A stretch of DNA of 55,705 nt. Origin: Terrisporobacter petrolearius (GTDB taxonomy: Bacteria > Bacillota > Clostridia > Peptostreptococcales > Peptostreptococcaceae). The DNA is taken from NCBI RefSeq assembly GCF_020748185.1, contig NZ_JAHZMO010000020.1, positions 1 to 55,705 of the forward strand, written 5' to 3'. A model generated the notes under the pieces. That model saw nothing but the letters and a program-made list of their open reading frames with translations, was not told the origin of the DNA and ran no database searches. Positions 44,382 through 53,034 of this stretch are shown here, piece by piece (within the stretch, counting starts at the first letter, position 1; every line of letters starts with the position of its first letter). The position numbers and the translations under genes are program-made.

Positions 44382-45254
44382 TTATTTATTATTTCTTCTT
44401 AGTTCGTCTAAATATGATACTGCAGAAAGGGCTGCTATATTACCTTCTCCTGCCGCTTTTATATATTGATATGGTGTACCAACTATATCTCCTGCTGCAA
44501 AACACCCTTTTAAATTTGTACTCATTTTTCTATCTACGTCTACATGATTTCCATCTAATTGCAAACCTGGTACTAATTGATCTGGAGATATACTATCTCT
44601 AAGTATAAATATACCATCAGTTTCTATTTCTCTATCTTTTAATATTAGTTTTTCTACGAATTTCTCTCCTACTATTTCTACTGGAGTGTCTTTTATCACT
44701 TCTATAGAAGAATCTACCTCTATTTCTTCTTTGTACATAGGTATGTAGTATACCTTTGAGGCTACTTGAGCTATAAAGTTGGCTTCTGACTCTTCATGTT
44801 TGTTATAAGCAATTATAGTAACTACTTTGTCTTTGTATAAAGGAGCATCACATGTTGCACAGTATCCTACTCCTCTACCTAAAAATTCTTCTTCTCCTTT
44901 TAAAGGTTTACCAAAGTTTACGCCTGTTGCTAGTATTACAGTCTTTGCTTCATAGTTATTATTTGTTCCCATTAGAGCAAAATGATCGCCCATTGAATAT
45001 ATGTTATTTATTTTATCTTCTGTTATATCTATGTCCATTGATTCTAAATGTTTGGCAAACTCATTTCTTATTTCTAATCCACTTTTACCATAAAATCCTA
45101 GGTAGTTATTGACTTTATGAGCCTTTACTAGTTTTTGACTTATTTCTTTGCTACCAAATATTTTAAATGTTTTTTTTCTTATACTTGCATTCAAAGCTGC
45201 AGATACACCTGCTGGCCCACTTCCTATTATTGCTATATCTATTCTATCGCTCAT
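44382..45254 (-). CDS. Thioredoxin reductase-like flavoenzyme lacking the NADPH site (FFTR-type)
   Basis: A 290-residue FAD protein with the FAD motif IIGSGPAGVSAAL (residues 9-21), the redox pair CATC (Cys132, Cys135) and the C-terminal GCFAAGDIVG. In ordinary thioredoxin reductase the second nucleotide site has GxGxxA and HRRxxxR. Here that region reads VVTIIAYNKHEESEANF and YYIPMYKEE, with neither motif. This matches ferredoxin-dependent flavin thioredoxin reductase described from Clostridium, which does not use pyridine nucleotides. It is 15 bases after gpx and 26 before trxA, with an AGGAGG ribosome site. Confidence 0.85.
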   Translation of the reverse strand: MSDRIDIAIIGSGPAGVSAALNASIRKKTFKIFGSKEISQKLVKAHKVNNYLGFYGKSGLEIRNEFAKHLESMDIDITEDKINNIYSMGDHFALMGTNNNYEAKTVILATGVNFGKPLKGEEEFLGRGVGYCATCDAPLYKDKVVTIIAYNKHEESEANFIAQVASKVYYIPMYKEEIEVDSSIEVIKDTPVEIVGEKFVEKLILKDREIETDGIFILRDSISPDQLVPGLQLDGNHVDVDRKMSTNLKGCFAAGDIVGTPYQYIKAAGEGNIAALSAVSYLDELRRNNK

Positions 45255-45269
45255 TTTTGTACCTCCTGA

Positions 45270-45746
45270 TTATTTTAATAAGTTTTTTATATCATCTTTG
45301 ATCTTTAATGGTTCTACTGTTGGTGCATATCTTTTCACTATATTACCTTCTAAATCTATTAAGAACTTAGTAAAATTCCATTTTATTTCTTTACTTAAAA
45401 GTCCTTTTGCTTCATTTTTTAAGTATTTATATAAAGGATGTGCATTCTTACCATTTACATCTATTTTTTCAAACATTGTAAAACTTACTCCATAATTTAA
45501 TTGACAAAATTCGTGTATTTTTTCATTACTTCCTTTTTCTTGGTTTGCAAATTGATTACAAGGGAATCCTAAAATTTCTAATCCTTGATCTTTATACTCT
45601 TTGTATAATGCTTCTAAACCTTCAAACTGTGGAGTTAATCCGCATTTACTTGCTGTATTTACAACTAATACAACCCTTCCTTTATAACCACTCATACTTA
45701 CTTCTTGCCCATTCATCTTATTTGCTTTAAAATTGTAAAATTCCAT
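45270..45746 (-). CDS. Glutathione peroxidase-family thiol peroxidase
   Basis: A 158-residue peroxidase. The peroxidatic Cys35 lies in [11 protein letters not shown] (encoded by TGC, so it is not a selenocysteine form). The other family motifs are [12 protein letters not shown] and [11 protein letters not shown], which supply Gln and Trp-Asn of the active site. Cys in FPCNQF is a candidate resolving residue. Clostridia generally lack glutathione, and bacterial Cys-type members use thioredoxin, which fits the downstream genes. It lies 113 bases after ohrR with an operator-like sequence and a hairpin between. Confidence 0.93.
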   Translation of the reverse strand: MEFYNFKANKMNGQEVSMSGYKGRVVLVVNTASKCGLTPQFEGLEALYKEYKDQGLEILGFPCNQFANQEKGSNEKIHEFCQLNYGVSFTMFEKIDVNGKNAHPLYKYLKNEAKGLLSKEIKWNFTKFLIDLEGNIVKRYAPTVEPLKIKDDIKNLLK

Positions 45747-45781
45747 TATTAATTTCCCCTATTTGTAATTTACCCAAATTT

Positions 45782-45800
45782 AATTTAGTTCAATCAATTA
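45782..45800 (-). promoter_or_regulatory. OhrR operator-like site upstream of gpx
   Basis: AATTTAGTTCAATCAATTA closely matches AATTTAACTCAATCGATTT in front of ohrR (15 of 19 bases). The shared sequence suggests control of gpx by OhrR. Confidence 0.5.
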
Positions 45801-45812
45801 TTTTATATTTTA

Positions 45813-45840
45813 GAGTTAAATTCTTTTTTGAATTTAACTC
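45813..45840 (-). other. Hairpin between ohrR and gpx
   Basis: An 11-bp perfect stem GAGTTAAATTC / GAATTTAACTC with a six-base loop. It lacks a clear T-run on either strand, so it may be an attenuator or an mRNA processing or stability element instead of a full terminator. Confidence 0.5.
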
Positions 45841-45859
45841 ACTATTATTCTTGGTAACT

Positions 45860-46291
45860 TTAGTCTAACATATTTAGCATTTTATCTATTTGTGTTTTTA
45901 CACAAGATAAATCTAGTTCTTTACCACAACATAGAGCTTGTATTTCTTCTGGAACATGAAGTATTTCTTCTTTCATTGATCTTCCCTTTTCTGTTAACTC
46001 TACTGTAACGACTCTATCATCTTCTTTATTTCTATATTTTCTCACTAAATCCATGGATTCTAATTTTTTTACTACAGGTGTAAGTGTGCCAGAATCTAGA
46101 TGTAACCTCTTTCCTAATTCTTTAAATCCTATTTCCTCATCTTCCCACATTACTAACATTGCTACATATTGTGTATAAGTTAGTCCATGCTTATCTAGTA
46201 ATGGTTTATATCGTTTTATAACTTCTCTTGATAGTGCATATAGAGAAAAACATAGTTGATTATCTAATTTTATTGATTCATATTTATCCAA
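45860..46291 (-). CDS. MarR-family organic peroxide sensor (OhrR-like)
   Basis: A 143-residue winged-helix repressor. The N-terminal LDNQLCFSLYALSREV places Cys14 at the reactive cysteine of OhrR, and LHLDSGTLTPVVKKLESMDL is the OhrR recognition-helix region. Additional cysteines near the C-terminus (CCGKEL and SCVK) could form a disulfide, as in two-Cys OhrR. It starts at TTG 46291 with GGAG nine bases upstream; no ATG is suitably placed. It is the first gene of a peroxide defence operon and probably represses itself through the site at 46319-46338. Confidence 0.85.
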   Translation of the reverse strand: MDKYESIKLDNQLCFSLYALSREVIKRYKPLLDKHGLTYTQYVAMLVMWEDEEIGFKELGKRLHLDSGTLTPVVKKLESMDLVRKYRNKEDDRVVTVELTEKGRSMKEEILHVPEEIQALCCGKELDLSCVKTQIDKMLNMLD

Positions 46292-46318
46292 ATTACCAAC
46301 TCCAATTTATATCAATTT

Positions 46319-46338
46319 AATTTAACTCAATCGATTTA
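46319..46338 (-). promoter_or_regulatory. Probable OhrR auto-operator
   Basis: AATTTAACTCAATCGATTTA lies just downstream of the predicted -10 box of the ohrR promoter. A near copy is found before gpx. Confidence 0.55.
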
Positions 46339-46345
46339 TATTTTT

Positions 46346-46374
46346 ATTATATATTTATATTTTCTGTGTGTCAA
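46346..46374 (-). promoter_or_regulatory. Consensus promoter of the ohrR operon
   Basis: On the minus strand TTGACA and TATAAT, both perfect, are separated by exactly 17 bases. It is the best promoter match found in the window. Confidence 0.85.
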
Positions 46375-46462
46375 GGTTCTTTATTAGTTTTTTAGTATAA
46401 ATATTTTTAACTGTCTCTTTTAATAATAGTACTGATTTTATATAATGATTAAAATTAAAAAA

Positions 46463-46501
46463 AGCTGTGAAAAACAATTTTATATAAATTGCATCACAGC
46501 T
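46463..46501 (-). terminator. Terminator of the SHOCT membrane protein gene
   Basis: AGCTGTGA pairs with TCACAGCT around an inner AATTT / AAATT stem, followed by seven T on the minus strand. Confidence 0.82.
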
Positions 46502-46533
46502 CCTTCGTAGATAACTACATATAAGTATAATTC

Positions 46534-48492
46534 TTATAGTATTTCTTTTTTCTTATTATTAAATTCTTCTTGTGTTATTTTCCCCTCATCTAATAATGAT
46601 TCGAAGTTTCTAAATTGTTGTTGACTAGCTTTCTCATAGTTGTTATTTTCATTTACTTTTGGTATTTGTTTAAAATTAAACTTCATCATTATTTCATCTA
46701 TTTTAATTTGTTCCTCCTGTGATGTCATTGAACCTTCAATTATTTCCTTTCTTAATTTAACTACTTCTGGAGCTAGTCTAACACCAATACCATTGGACTT
46801 TATTCTTTCTAAAAAGAAGTAAAGACTATCACCATCAGTAATCTCCTTATTTAAATAATTAATTAAACTAGATTTTTGGTTTATTTCATAAACACCATTT
46901 TTATTTGGCACTCCATATTTATCTGATAATTGTATCTTCTTACCAATATAATTAAACCTTATTAAATCATACTTTCGTCTACCTGATTTGTATTTTGAGC
47001 CTGTTCGATCACGCATTTTTCTCATTTTATTATTTGATTTTGCTAATTTCTCATAACTCATAGATTTTATTTTACTTTTTAGATTATAGAAATCTTCTTC
47101 AGTCATTTCTATATCCCATTTAACTACTTTTATAAACCCATCTTCAATTCTAATAGCATTAGATTTTTTTAATTGATTGTATGCAGTTGAAAAGTTAATA
47201 TCACTAATTTCTAATACATTTGCCAATTCTCTTCTCATATCATAATTACTGTCTAAATCAACTAATTCTATATTTTTAAATATTTTAATTAAATGGTTTG
47301 AGTATTCCACATTGCCTAAATCAACTATATTATCATAGTATATGTTTCTATCTTCATATATAATTTTTTTAATATTTTTAGTGTCTTTAATTTTAGCCCA
47401 AGATAAATCTATCTTTTTAGTTTTTAATTTTCTTAATACTTCCATTAAATTTTCATCATGAACATTAGGCAGTGACTGGATTACCCATAAATTATTTGCC
47501 TCATATTTAACACTATATTTATGATTTACCTCAGTGTCTATACAAATACCCTTCACATATCCTTCATCAACTATACCTAAATGTGTCAGAACTAAATTGG
47601 CGATTCCTATTTTTTTATTATTTTCATCATAGAAAATAGCCCTTATACTCCCGTCTATATGATAAATTGTATTATTTTTTACTTTTACAGTTATTTCTAT
47701 AGCTCCTGTTTCACTAATTTCCAAGTTTGTTTGTATTATTTCTATACCACTAAAAATTTCTTCTTTTGAAATTGCATTTGAAATTACGGCTTTTGATAAT
47801 TCACCCTGTAACCTTTTAAAACGCTTTTCATTTTCAATTAAATCCCCACTTAAATTTGTTTTATCATTATTTATACTTTGTCTTTTATCTTCTTGTTTTA
47901 TATATTCTTTTTGATTATATGAAATATCTGAAGACAAACTTCTAGTTTTAGATATCCGGTCTATTTCCATTTGACAACAGTTTTTTAATTTCTCTACACC
48001 ATACCAAGAAGCTTGATTTTCTTCAAGCTTAGCTTGTTCTTCTTCTTTTAATATTATTGTTTTTAACTTACTATTTAATTTTTTAATTGGTGATTTAATT
48101 AAGATTATTCCTATAGTAAAGACAGTTACACACAGTATCCCCATAAAATTCATTCCATAGGTTGAGATACCTAAGCCTCCATGACTCCATTCATAATATG
48201 ACGTAGATATAAATATAAAACTAATTAAAGATATGATTGTAATTATAACTCCAATTTTTAACTTCAAATTAGTTTCTTTTTCTCTCCTTTCTATTTCTTC
48301 TTTAATTGTTATTTCTAATAAAACAATTATTGGTATTATAATCATAACTATCAATATTCTTAGCATATAAGCATTTATAATAAACTCGTTCATTATCTTA
48401 AATTCAAATAAATGATTTATTGCACAAAAAACAAACGCAACTATTATCCATAAGTAGCTGATTGTTTTTATAACATTCTTTTTATAATCCAT
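46534..48492 (-). CDS. Membrane protein with C-terminal SHOCT-like module
   Basis: A 652-residue protein. About four hydrophobic segments lie in residues 10-130. A long cytoplasmic part follows, with a Lys/Glu-rich coiled-coil-like start (130-230), then mixed alpha/beta sequence with no motif I can name. The last 27 residues (FESLLDEGKITQEEFNNKKK and EIL) are a SHOCT-type tail, a short helical module found at the ends of many membrane proteins. Its function is unknown. It is monocistronic, with GAAGGAG before the ATG. The protein is larger than typical SHOCT proteins, and the middle could hold an undefined domain. Confidence 0.7.
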   Translation of the reverse strand: MDYKKNVIKTISYLWIIVAFVFCAINHLFEFKIMNEFIINAYMLRILIVMIIIPIIVLLEITIKEEIERREKETNLKLKIGVIITIISLISFIFISTSYYEWSHGGLGISTYGMNFMGILCVTVFTIGIILIKSPIKKLNSKLKTIILKEEEQAKLEENQASWYGVEKLKNCCQMEIDRISKTRSLSSDISYNQKEYIKQEDKRQSINNDKTNLSGDLIENEKRFKRLQGELSKAVISNAISKEEIFSGIEIIQTNLEISETGAIEITVKVKNNTIYHIDGSIRAIFYDENNKKIGIANLVLTHLGIVDEGYVKGICIDTEVNHKYSVKYEANNLWVIQSLPNVHDENLMEVLRKLKTKKIDLSWAKIKDTKNIKKIIYEDRNIYYDNIVDLGNVEYSNHLIKIFKNIELVDLDSNYDMRRELANVLEISDINFSTAYNQLKKSNAIRIEDGFIKVVKWDIEMTEEDFYNLKSKIKSMSYEKLAKSNNKMRKMRDRTGSKYKSGRRKYDLIRFNYIGKKIQLSDKYGVPNKNGVYEINQKSSLINYLNKEITDGDSLYFFLERIKSNGIGVRLAPEVVKLRKEIIEGSMTSQEEQIKIDEIMMKFNFKQIPKVNENNNYEKASQQQFRNFESLLDEGKITQEEFNNKKKEIL

Positions 48493-48680
48493 GCTGATAA
48501 CTCCTTCATTTTAATACAATTATTTGTATTCTACTAGAATCTTTATAGTGGTTTATATTTTGACTATTTGTATTCTAATATTTGATTCATCTTCTTTCAA
48601 TAATAGCATTTTCCCTTGTCTTGTACTGTCGAATTTAGTTGTTTAAGTATTTTTTTATGTATTATTTGATATTTATTATA

Positions 48681-48715
48681 AAAAAACTATCAAGCAACGA
48701 ACTTGATAGTTTTTT
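48681..48715 (-). terminator. Terminator of the PAS histidine kinase gene
   Basis: A perfect stem AAAAAACTATCAAG / CTTGATAGTTTTTT, with a seven-base loop, 35 bases after the kinase stop. Confidence 0.88.
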
Positions 48716-48749
48716 AGATACTCACTTTTTTATTACTATTACAAATTAT

Positions 48750-50618
48750 TTATACATATATGTCTGAGAATTCAATATTCATTCTGTCAATTTTAGCTTG
48801 GGTAAAATTTGTTTTTGTAGCAACTCCTTCATCATTTTCCACCCTATCTGGCAAACTTATTACAAATTCACTCCCTTTGCTTAACTCACTATTAAGACTT
48901 ATATTCCCACCATTTAATTCAACTAATGATTTTACTAAGAAAAGACCTATCCCACTTCCCTCATGTTCTGTTTTCATTTTATTTTTTACCTGCCCAAACC
49001 TTTCAAACACTCGATTCTGTTTTGATTTAGGTATTCCGATTCCATTATCTTTTATACTTATTTTTATATTTTCCTTGCAACTTATATTCACTTCAATATT
49101 TCCATTAGCTTTATTATATTTTATAGCATTAGATAGTAAATTTAGTATAATCCTCTCCATATTATCTAGATCAAAACTAATTATTTTTTCTTCCGTATCT
49201 GTATCAAAAACTATATTCATATTATTCATATTTACAAATTGTGATACAGACATGCATATATTCTCAACAAAGCTAATAATATCGTGATTTTGTGGATTAT
49301 ATGTAAAGTTACCACTATCAATTTTGGTTGTATCTATTAAATTATTTACTAATTTTAATAACCTATAACTATTTTGCTTCATAATATTCGTGTATCTACA
49401 AAAGTATTGTTGATCTTCACTCTCTAACATATTAATTCTTCTGGATAGTAATTGTATGCAACTTAATATTAAGGTGACTGGTGTTCTTATTTCGTGGGAT
49501 ACATTTGCAAAAAAATCCATTCGTAAGGATTCTAGTTTATCTTCTAGTTTCTTACGTGCAGTTATATCACTTATTATGCCTATTTTTTCAACTATTTGGC
49601 CGTTACCACCTAATACAGGTACAAATCTACTTTGTATCCATTTATCAAATTTACCATTTCTAACTCTAGCTATATTTGAAGTAATTTCTAAATTGTTATA
49701 GTCTATACTTCCATCTATTAATTCAATATTTTCCCACTCGTCATGCCATAAAGTTATATCTTCATATAAACGCTCTGGATTAAATCCAAATATTTTTTCA
49801 AATGAATTACTTATATAAATACACTTTTCTTTATTTCTTATTACTATTGCATCATCTATATTATTGGATATTTCTTGAAAAAACTGTTCATTCTTTCTTA
49901 TATCATCTCTTAGCTGTACTTTTTCATTTATATCTAACCCCAACCCCATAGTCCCTTTAATTTCTCCATTTTCACCTATGATAGGCCACTTTACAGTTTG
50001 AAGATATTGTACTTTATTTTCTGCCAGTATAACCTGACTTTCAAAATCACATTTTTCCTCTTTTTCAATTACTTCCTTATCTTCCTGTATAAATTTATGT
50101 GCCGTACCCTTAGGCCAAATATCATCGTCCCCTTTTCCTATTATGTTTTTATATGTTAGTTTAGTTGAGGCTATAAATTTATTATTTACATCAACATATT
50201 TGCCATCGTTATCTTTTATCCATGCAAAAAATGGTGCGGTTCTAATAATATCTGAAATTCTTACTTCTCCTATATTTAATGTTCTTAATATCCTAAACCT
50301 TAAGTAAAACCTATTATTTTCACCGTTATATAAGTCTATATTTATGAACAATTCATTTTTACCAATGTAGTGTTCGTATGAATATTTTTTACTTAAACTA
50401 GATTTGTCAAACGTCTTGCCAGAATCTATAATTGACCTACATTCCCACGGCAATAGGTCTAATATATTTATTTCATACTGTTCTGACAATTTTTTATAGG
50501 ATTTGTTCATGTCTATAATCTTTATTCTGTCTAGCATTTCATTGCTATTTTTAACTTCAAAACAAACATATGCATCTCGACTACCTTCAATTATATCCCT
50601 ATATATTTCCTCCAACAT
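48750..50618 (-). CDS. Soluble PAS-domain histidine kinase (orphan)
   Basis: A 622-residue kinase with no membrane segment. Two PAS domains lie at about residues 125-235 (APFFAWIKDNDGKYVDVNNK) and 245-355 (NNIDDAIVIRNKEKCIYISN). The phosphoacceptor is His375 in VSHEIRTPVTLIL. The ATPase domain shows NLLSNAIKYN, IKDNGIGIP and GSGIGLFLVKSL. The C-terminal tail (about 35 residues, ending MNIEFSDIYV) follows the kinase core and resembles tails of other clostridial orphan kinases, an impression from memory. No response regulator is adjacent. The ATG at 50618 has GGAGG five bases upstream; an ATG at 50630 contains that site. Confidence 0.9.
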   Translation of the reverse strand: MLEEIYRDIIEGSRDAYVCFEVKNSNEMLDRIKIIDMNKSYKKLSEQYEINILDLLPWECRSIIDSGKTFDKSSLSKKYSYEHYIGKNELFINIDLYNGENNRFYLRFRILRTLNIGEVRISDIIRTAPFFAWIKDNDGKYVDVNNKFIASTKLTYKNIIGKGDDDIWPKGTAHKFIQEDKEVIEKEEKCDFESQVILAENKVQYLQTVKWPIIGENGEIKGTMGLGLDINEKVQLRDDIRKNEQFFQEISNNIDDAIVIRNKEKCIYISNSFEKIFGFNPERLYEDITLWHDEWENIELIDGSIDYNNLEITSNIARVRNGKFDKWIQSRFVPVLGGNGQIVEKIGIISDITARKKLEDKLESLRMDFFANVSHEIRTPVTLILSCIQLLSRRINMLESEDQQYFCRYTNIMKQNSYRLLKLVNNLIDTTKIDSGNFTYNPQNHDIISFVENICMSVSQFVNMNNMNIVFDTDTEEKIISFDLDNMERIILNLLSNAIKYNKANGNIEVNISCKENIKISIKDNGIGIPKSKQNRVFERFGQVKNKMKTEHEGSGIGLFLVKSLVELNGGNISLNSELSKGSEFVISLPDRVENDEGVATKTNFTQAKIDRMNIEFSDIYV

Positions 50619-50699
50619 ATACTCCTCCATACCATAAATTAATATATTTCCTCTTCTATACTACTGTTAATGTGTTTGTATTTTGAATTTATATCAAAT

Positions 50700-50737
50700 A
50701 AAAGTAATAACCTAAATTGATTCAGGCTATTACTTTT
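50700..50737 (-). terminator. Hairpin, possible second terminator of the DUF1905 gene
   Basis: AAAAGTAATAACCT pairs with AGGCTATTACTTTT with one mismatch and T-rich flanks. Confidence 0.6.
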
Positions 50738-50860
50738 AATTTAAATGTCTTAATAATTAAAGTTTTTTATTAAATTTTAATAATATTTCCTTACCTTTAT
50801 TTTAATTCAAATTTCTAAAATATAAAACAAAAATAAATAATTATATTGCAATTTTTTGAT

Positions 50861-50901
50861 AAAAGAAGCCTAATCTGTCGTTTTCAGAATAGGCTTCTTT
50901 T
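50861..50901 (-). terminator. Terminator of the DUF1905/YdeI gene
   Basis: A 12-bp perfect stem AAAAGAAGCCTA / TAGGCTTCTTTT. It lies just after the natural end (50942) of the broken DUF1905/YdeI gene, not after its premature stop. Confidence 0.8.
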
Positions 50902-50941
50902 ATAATTATTGATTAATTGTGGCAAATTTCTTTTAGTCTGT

Positions 50942-51400
50942 TTACAATTTAGTATTAGATTCTAATTTTAAAATTGCATCAGAAATTCTTTTTCTTCTTG
51001 TTTCTTCTTTTTTACAACTTGTTATCCATTGAAAATATTTTCGTTTGGCTGAATATGATAAACTATTATAAAACTTTAAAGCTTTTTCATTTTAATTCAA
51101 CTCTTTTTTAACATCTTGTGGTAGTTCAACTGCTCTAACGTCTTCATCTTTTTCTACTTGGACAAATATTTTATCCCCTGGACCTTTCCCCATTTGATTT
51201 CTTATGTCTTTAGTTATGCCTATCATATAACATTCCTGCCCCATTCTTACAATAGAGCCTCTATAATCAATATTATCAAACTTAACTTTTACCTTTACCC
51301 TCTTTGCTCCCAATTCTTTTTCTACATCAAAAGGAATTTCAATAAAGGCTGCATCTTTATCTGGTACTTTTTTTATTATGGCTTCAAATTCGTAACTCAT
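50942..51400 (-). pseudogene. DUF1905/YdeI-like gene interrupted by one stop codon
   Basis: The first 102 codons encode a DUF1905 domain (YEFEAIIKKVPDKDAAFIEI, GSIVRMG, MIGITKDIRNQMGKGPGD). A TAA at 51092-51094 stops it. The same frame then continues without a break for 50 codons, NEKALKFYNSLSYSAKRKYF then WITSCKKEETRRKRI, which is the YdeI/OmpD-associated C-terminal domain that normally follows DUF1905. One nonsense change therefore separates two domains of one gene. The first part (51092-51400) keeps GAGGAG and could still be made as a truncated protein. Confidence 0.8.
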
Positions 51401-51425
51401 GTTGTACTCCTCTAATTATAACTTT

Positions 51426-51809
51426 TTAATATTTATCTTCTCTAACTAAATACTCATTCTTGTCTTGGTCTTCAAAATTAAACATCTTTCCATATGGCAT
51501 TATCATTAAATTTTTTACATTAACACCTTTTGATTTTAATTCATTATAAGTAGTTTCTATATCATTGGTACTTAGTATTATGTTTGGGTGAGACACATTA
51601 GCACCTGGTTTTTGAGCTAACATTAATTGTTTTTCATATATTACAAAAGAAGTGAACTCGTCTTCACTAGGTCCAACTTCTAACCATGTCATATTTGGGC
51701 CCATTGGTTGTTCTAATTTTATAACAAAGTTCATCTTTTTAGTCCAAAAATCTTTGGCTTCTTCTTGATTGTTCACATATATTGTTATTTTTCCTATTTT
51801 GTTTATCAT
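51426..51809 (-). CDS. VOC (glyoxalase/bleomycin resistance) family protein
   Basis: A 127-residue single-domain VOC protein with two beta-alpha-beta-beta-beta halves: ITIYVNNQEEAKDFWTKKMN at the start and STNDIETTYNELKSKGV in the second half, ending FEDQDKNEYLVRE. The metal-ligand pattern of true glyoxalase I is incomplete at the N-terminus, so the activity is unknown. It lies 25 bases upstream of the DUF1905 gene on the same strand and is probably in one transcript. An AGGAGG-type site precedes the ATG. Confidence 0.82.
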   Translation of the reverse strand: MINKIGKITIYVNNQEEAKDFWTKKMNFVIKLEQPMGPNMTWLEVGPSEDEFTSFVIYEKQLMLAQKPGANVSHPNIILSTNDIETTYNELKSKGVNVKNLMIMPYGKMFNFEDQDKNEYLVREDKY

Positions 51810-52020
51810 TGTTTGCCTCCTAAAATTTTCTTATTACTAGCTTTTTACAGTACTGATATAAATATTCTCTAATTTTTTGTTATCATTATAATTTAAGACA
51901 ATCTTATCTATATCATCTATCATGTATCAAGTTTATTCAAATGTCTCATTTAATTAAGTTTATAATGTTGAAACTAATGTATCAATTATAAATGCTGTTA
52001 TTATTCCTATTTGCAGTGAT

Positions 52021-52064
52021 GATTCGATATTATTAGATACAATATCGTTTAATAATATCGAATC
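52021..52064. other. 15-bp inverted repeat downstream of the IclR gene
   Basis: GATTCGATATTATTA pairs perfectly with TAATAATATCGAATC, with a 14-base loop that contains another AATATCG. It begins ten bases after the iclR stop codon but has no T-run on the minus strand, so it may be an imperfect terminator or an mRNA end-stabilising hairpin. Confidence 0.55.
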
Positions 52065-52073
52065 AACATGTTA

Positions 52074-52856
52074 TTATAATATTTCTAAGCTATTAGTAAT
52101 ATTTTTAGTTGCATCAATCAAATGCTTTTCTATTTTTTCTAAACCTTTAAATTCCAAACGACTCTTTGGTCCTGATATACTAAGACCAGCAATTACATCT
52201 TTCTCTTTATTGTAAATAGGAGAGCTTAAACACATTAAACCATACTCATATTCCTCATTATCATAAGCAATGTTTGAGTTAAGTATATTTTCTTTTTCTT
52301 TCATAAATTGTTCTTTAGTTGTAATAGTATTTATCGTCCTAGCATTTAAAATTTCATTTTCAAAGTACATACAAATATCATTATTATCCATATTAGCAAG
52401 GAAAGTTTTTCCAATAGAAGAACAATACATTGGGGATATTGGAACTAATCTTGATACTAATATAGAAGCTTCTCCTTCTTCAGTATGAATAATAAGAATA
52501 TTATTTTCATGCTTTATACCTAAATTTACAGTCTCACCTATTTCATTAGCTAGAGATCTCATGTATGGCGTACAACTACTTATAATATCTATCGATTCTT
52601 TAGATTTATCACCATATTTTATTAATATTTTCCCTAAAAATAGTTTTTCATCTTCATCTCTTTCTACAGCACTCCATTTTTCTAAAGTTTTTATTAATCT
52701 AAATGTATTTGCTTTAGGAATATCTAATTCTCTTGATATTTCTGATATTCCTACACTTCTTCCACATTTATATATGTAGTCTAATATAGCAAACGCTCTA
52801 TCAACCATCGTTATATAGCTTGTATCCCTTTCTGCAACTTTTAAATTCTTATCCAT
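52074..52856 (-). CDS. IclR family transcriptional regulator
   Basis: A 260-residue regulator. The N-terminal winged helix (VDRAFAILDYIYKCGRSVGI, SRELDIPKANTFRLIKTLEK) and the C-terminal ligand domain (GETVNLGIKHENNILIIHTE, PMYCSSIGKTFLANM, AGLSISGP) are both complete. IclR proteins bind small organic acids and often control adjacent catabolic genes. It is divergent from the dehydrogenase/transporter operon, with paired palindromes in the shared region. The ATG at 52856 follows AAGGAG and is preferred to the in-frame GTG at 52865. Confidence 0.9.
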   Translation of the reverse strand: MDKNLKVAERDTSYITMVDRAFAILDYIYKCGRSVGISEISRELDIPKANTFRLIKTLEKWSAVERDEDEKLFLGKILIKYGDKSKESIDIISSCTPYMRSLANEIGETVNLGIKHENNILIIHTEEGEASILVSRLVPISPMYCSSIGKTFLANMDNNDICMYFENEILNARTINTITTKEQFMKEKENILNSNIAYDNEEYEYGLMCLSSPIYNKEKDVIAGLSISGPKSRLEFKGLEKIEKHLIDATKNITNSLEIL

Positions 52857-52953
52857 AATCAACACTCCTTAAATCTTATTTTAAGTTTATTGTAACTATA
52901 TTAACCCATTTTTTTATTTAAATAAAATAGTTTTATTTAATTTCAAAAAATAC

Positions 52954-52982
52954 TTTACATGAATTAATCCTATTGATACAAT
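52954..52982 (+). promoter_or_regulatory. Promoter of the dehydrogenase-transporter operon
   Basis: TTTACA and TACAAT are separated by 17 bases, 52 bases before the dehydrogenase ATG. Confidence 0.65.
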
Positions 52983-52990
52983 ATTATCAA
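52973..52990 (+). promoter_or_regulatory. Inverted repeat over the -10 box
   Basis: TTGATA-N6-TATCAA is an 18-base inverted repeat that overlaps the -10 box and abuts the next palindrome. It may be a second regulator site. Confidence 0.45.
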
Positions 52991-53007
52991 ATGAAACACC
53001 GTTTCAT
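52991..53007 (+). promoter_or_regulatory. Probable IclR operator
   Basis: ATGAAACACCGTTTCAT is a perfect ATGAAAC-N3-GTTTCAT palindrome at the predicted transcription start. IclR-family sites are often short palindromes of this kind, and the divergent gene is an IclR regulator. Confidence 0.7.
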
Positions 53008-53034
53008 AACAGTATATAGGGAGGAAATTTAAAA

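Noticed and set aside
51841..52020. Possible coding remnant on the minus strand between the IclR and VOC genes
   Set aside because: A short open stretch is readable, but I could not match it to any family and the frame is broken within 30 codons.
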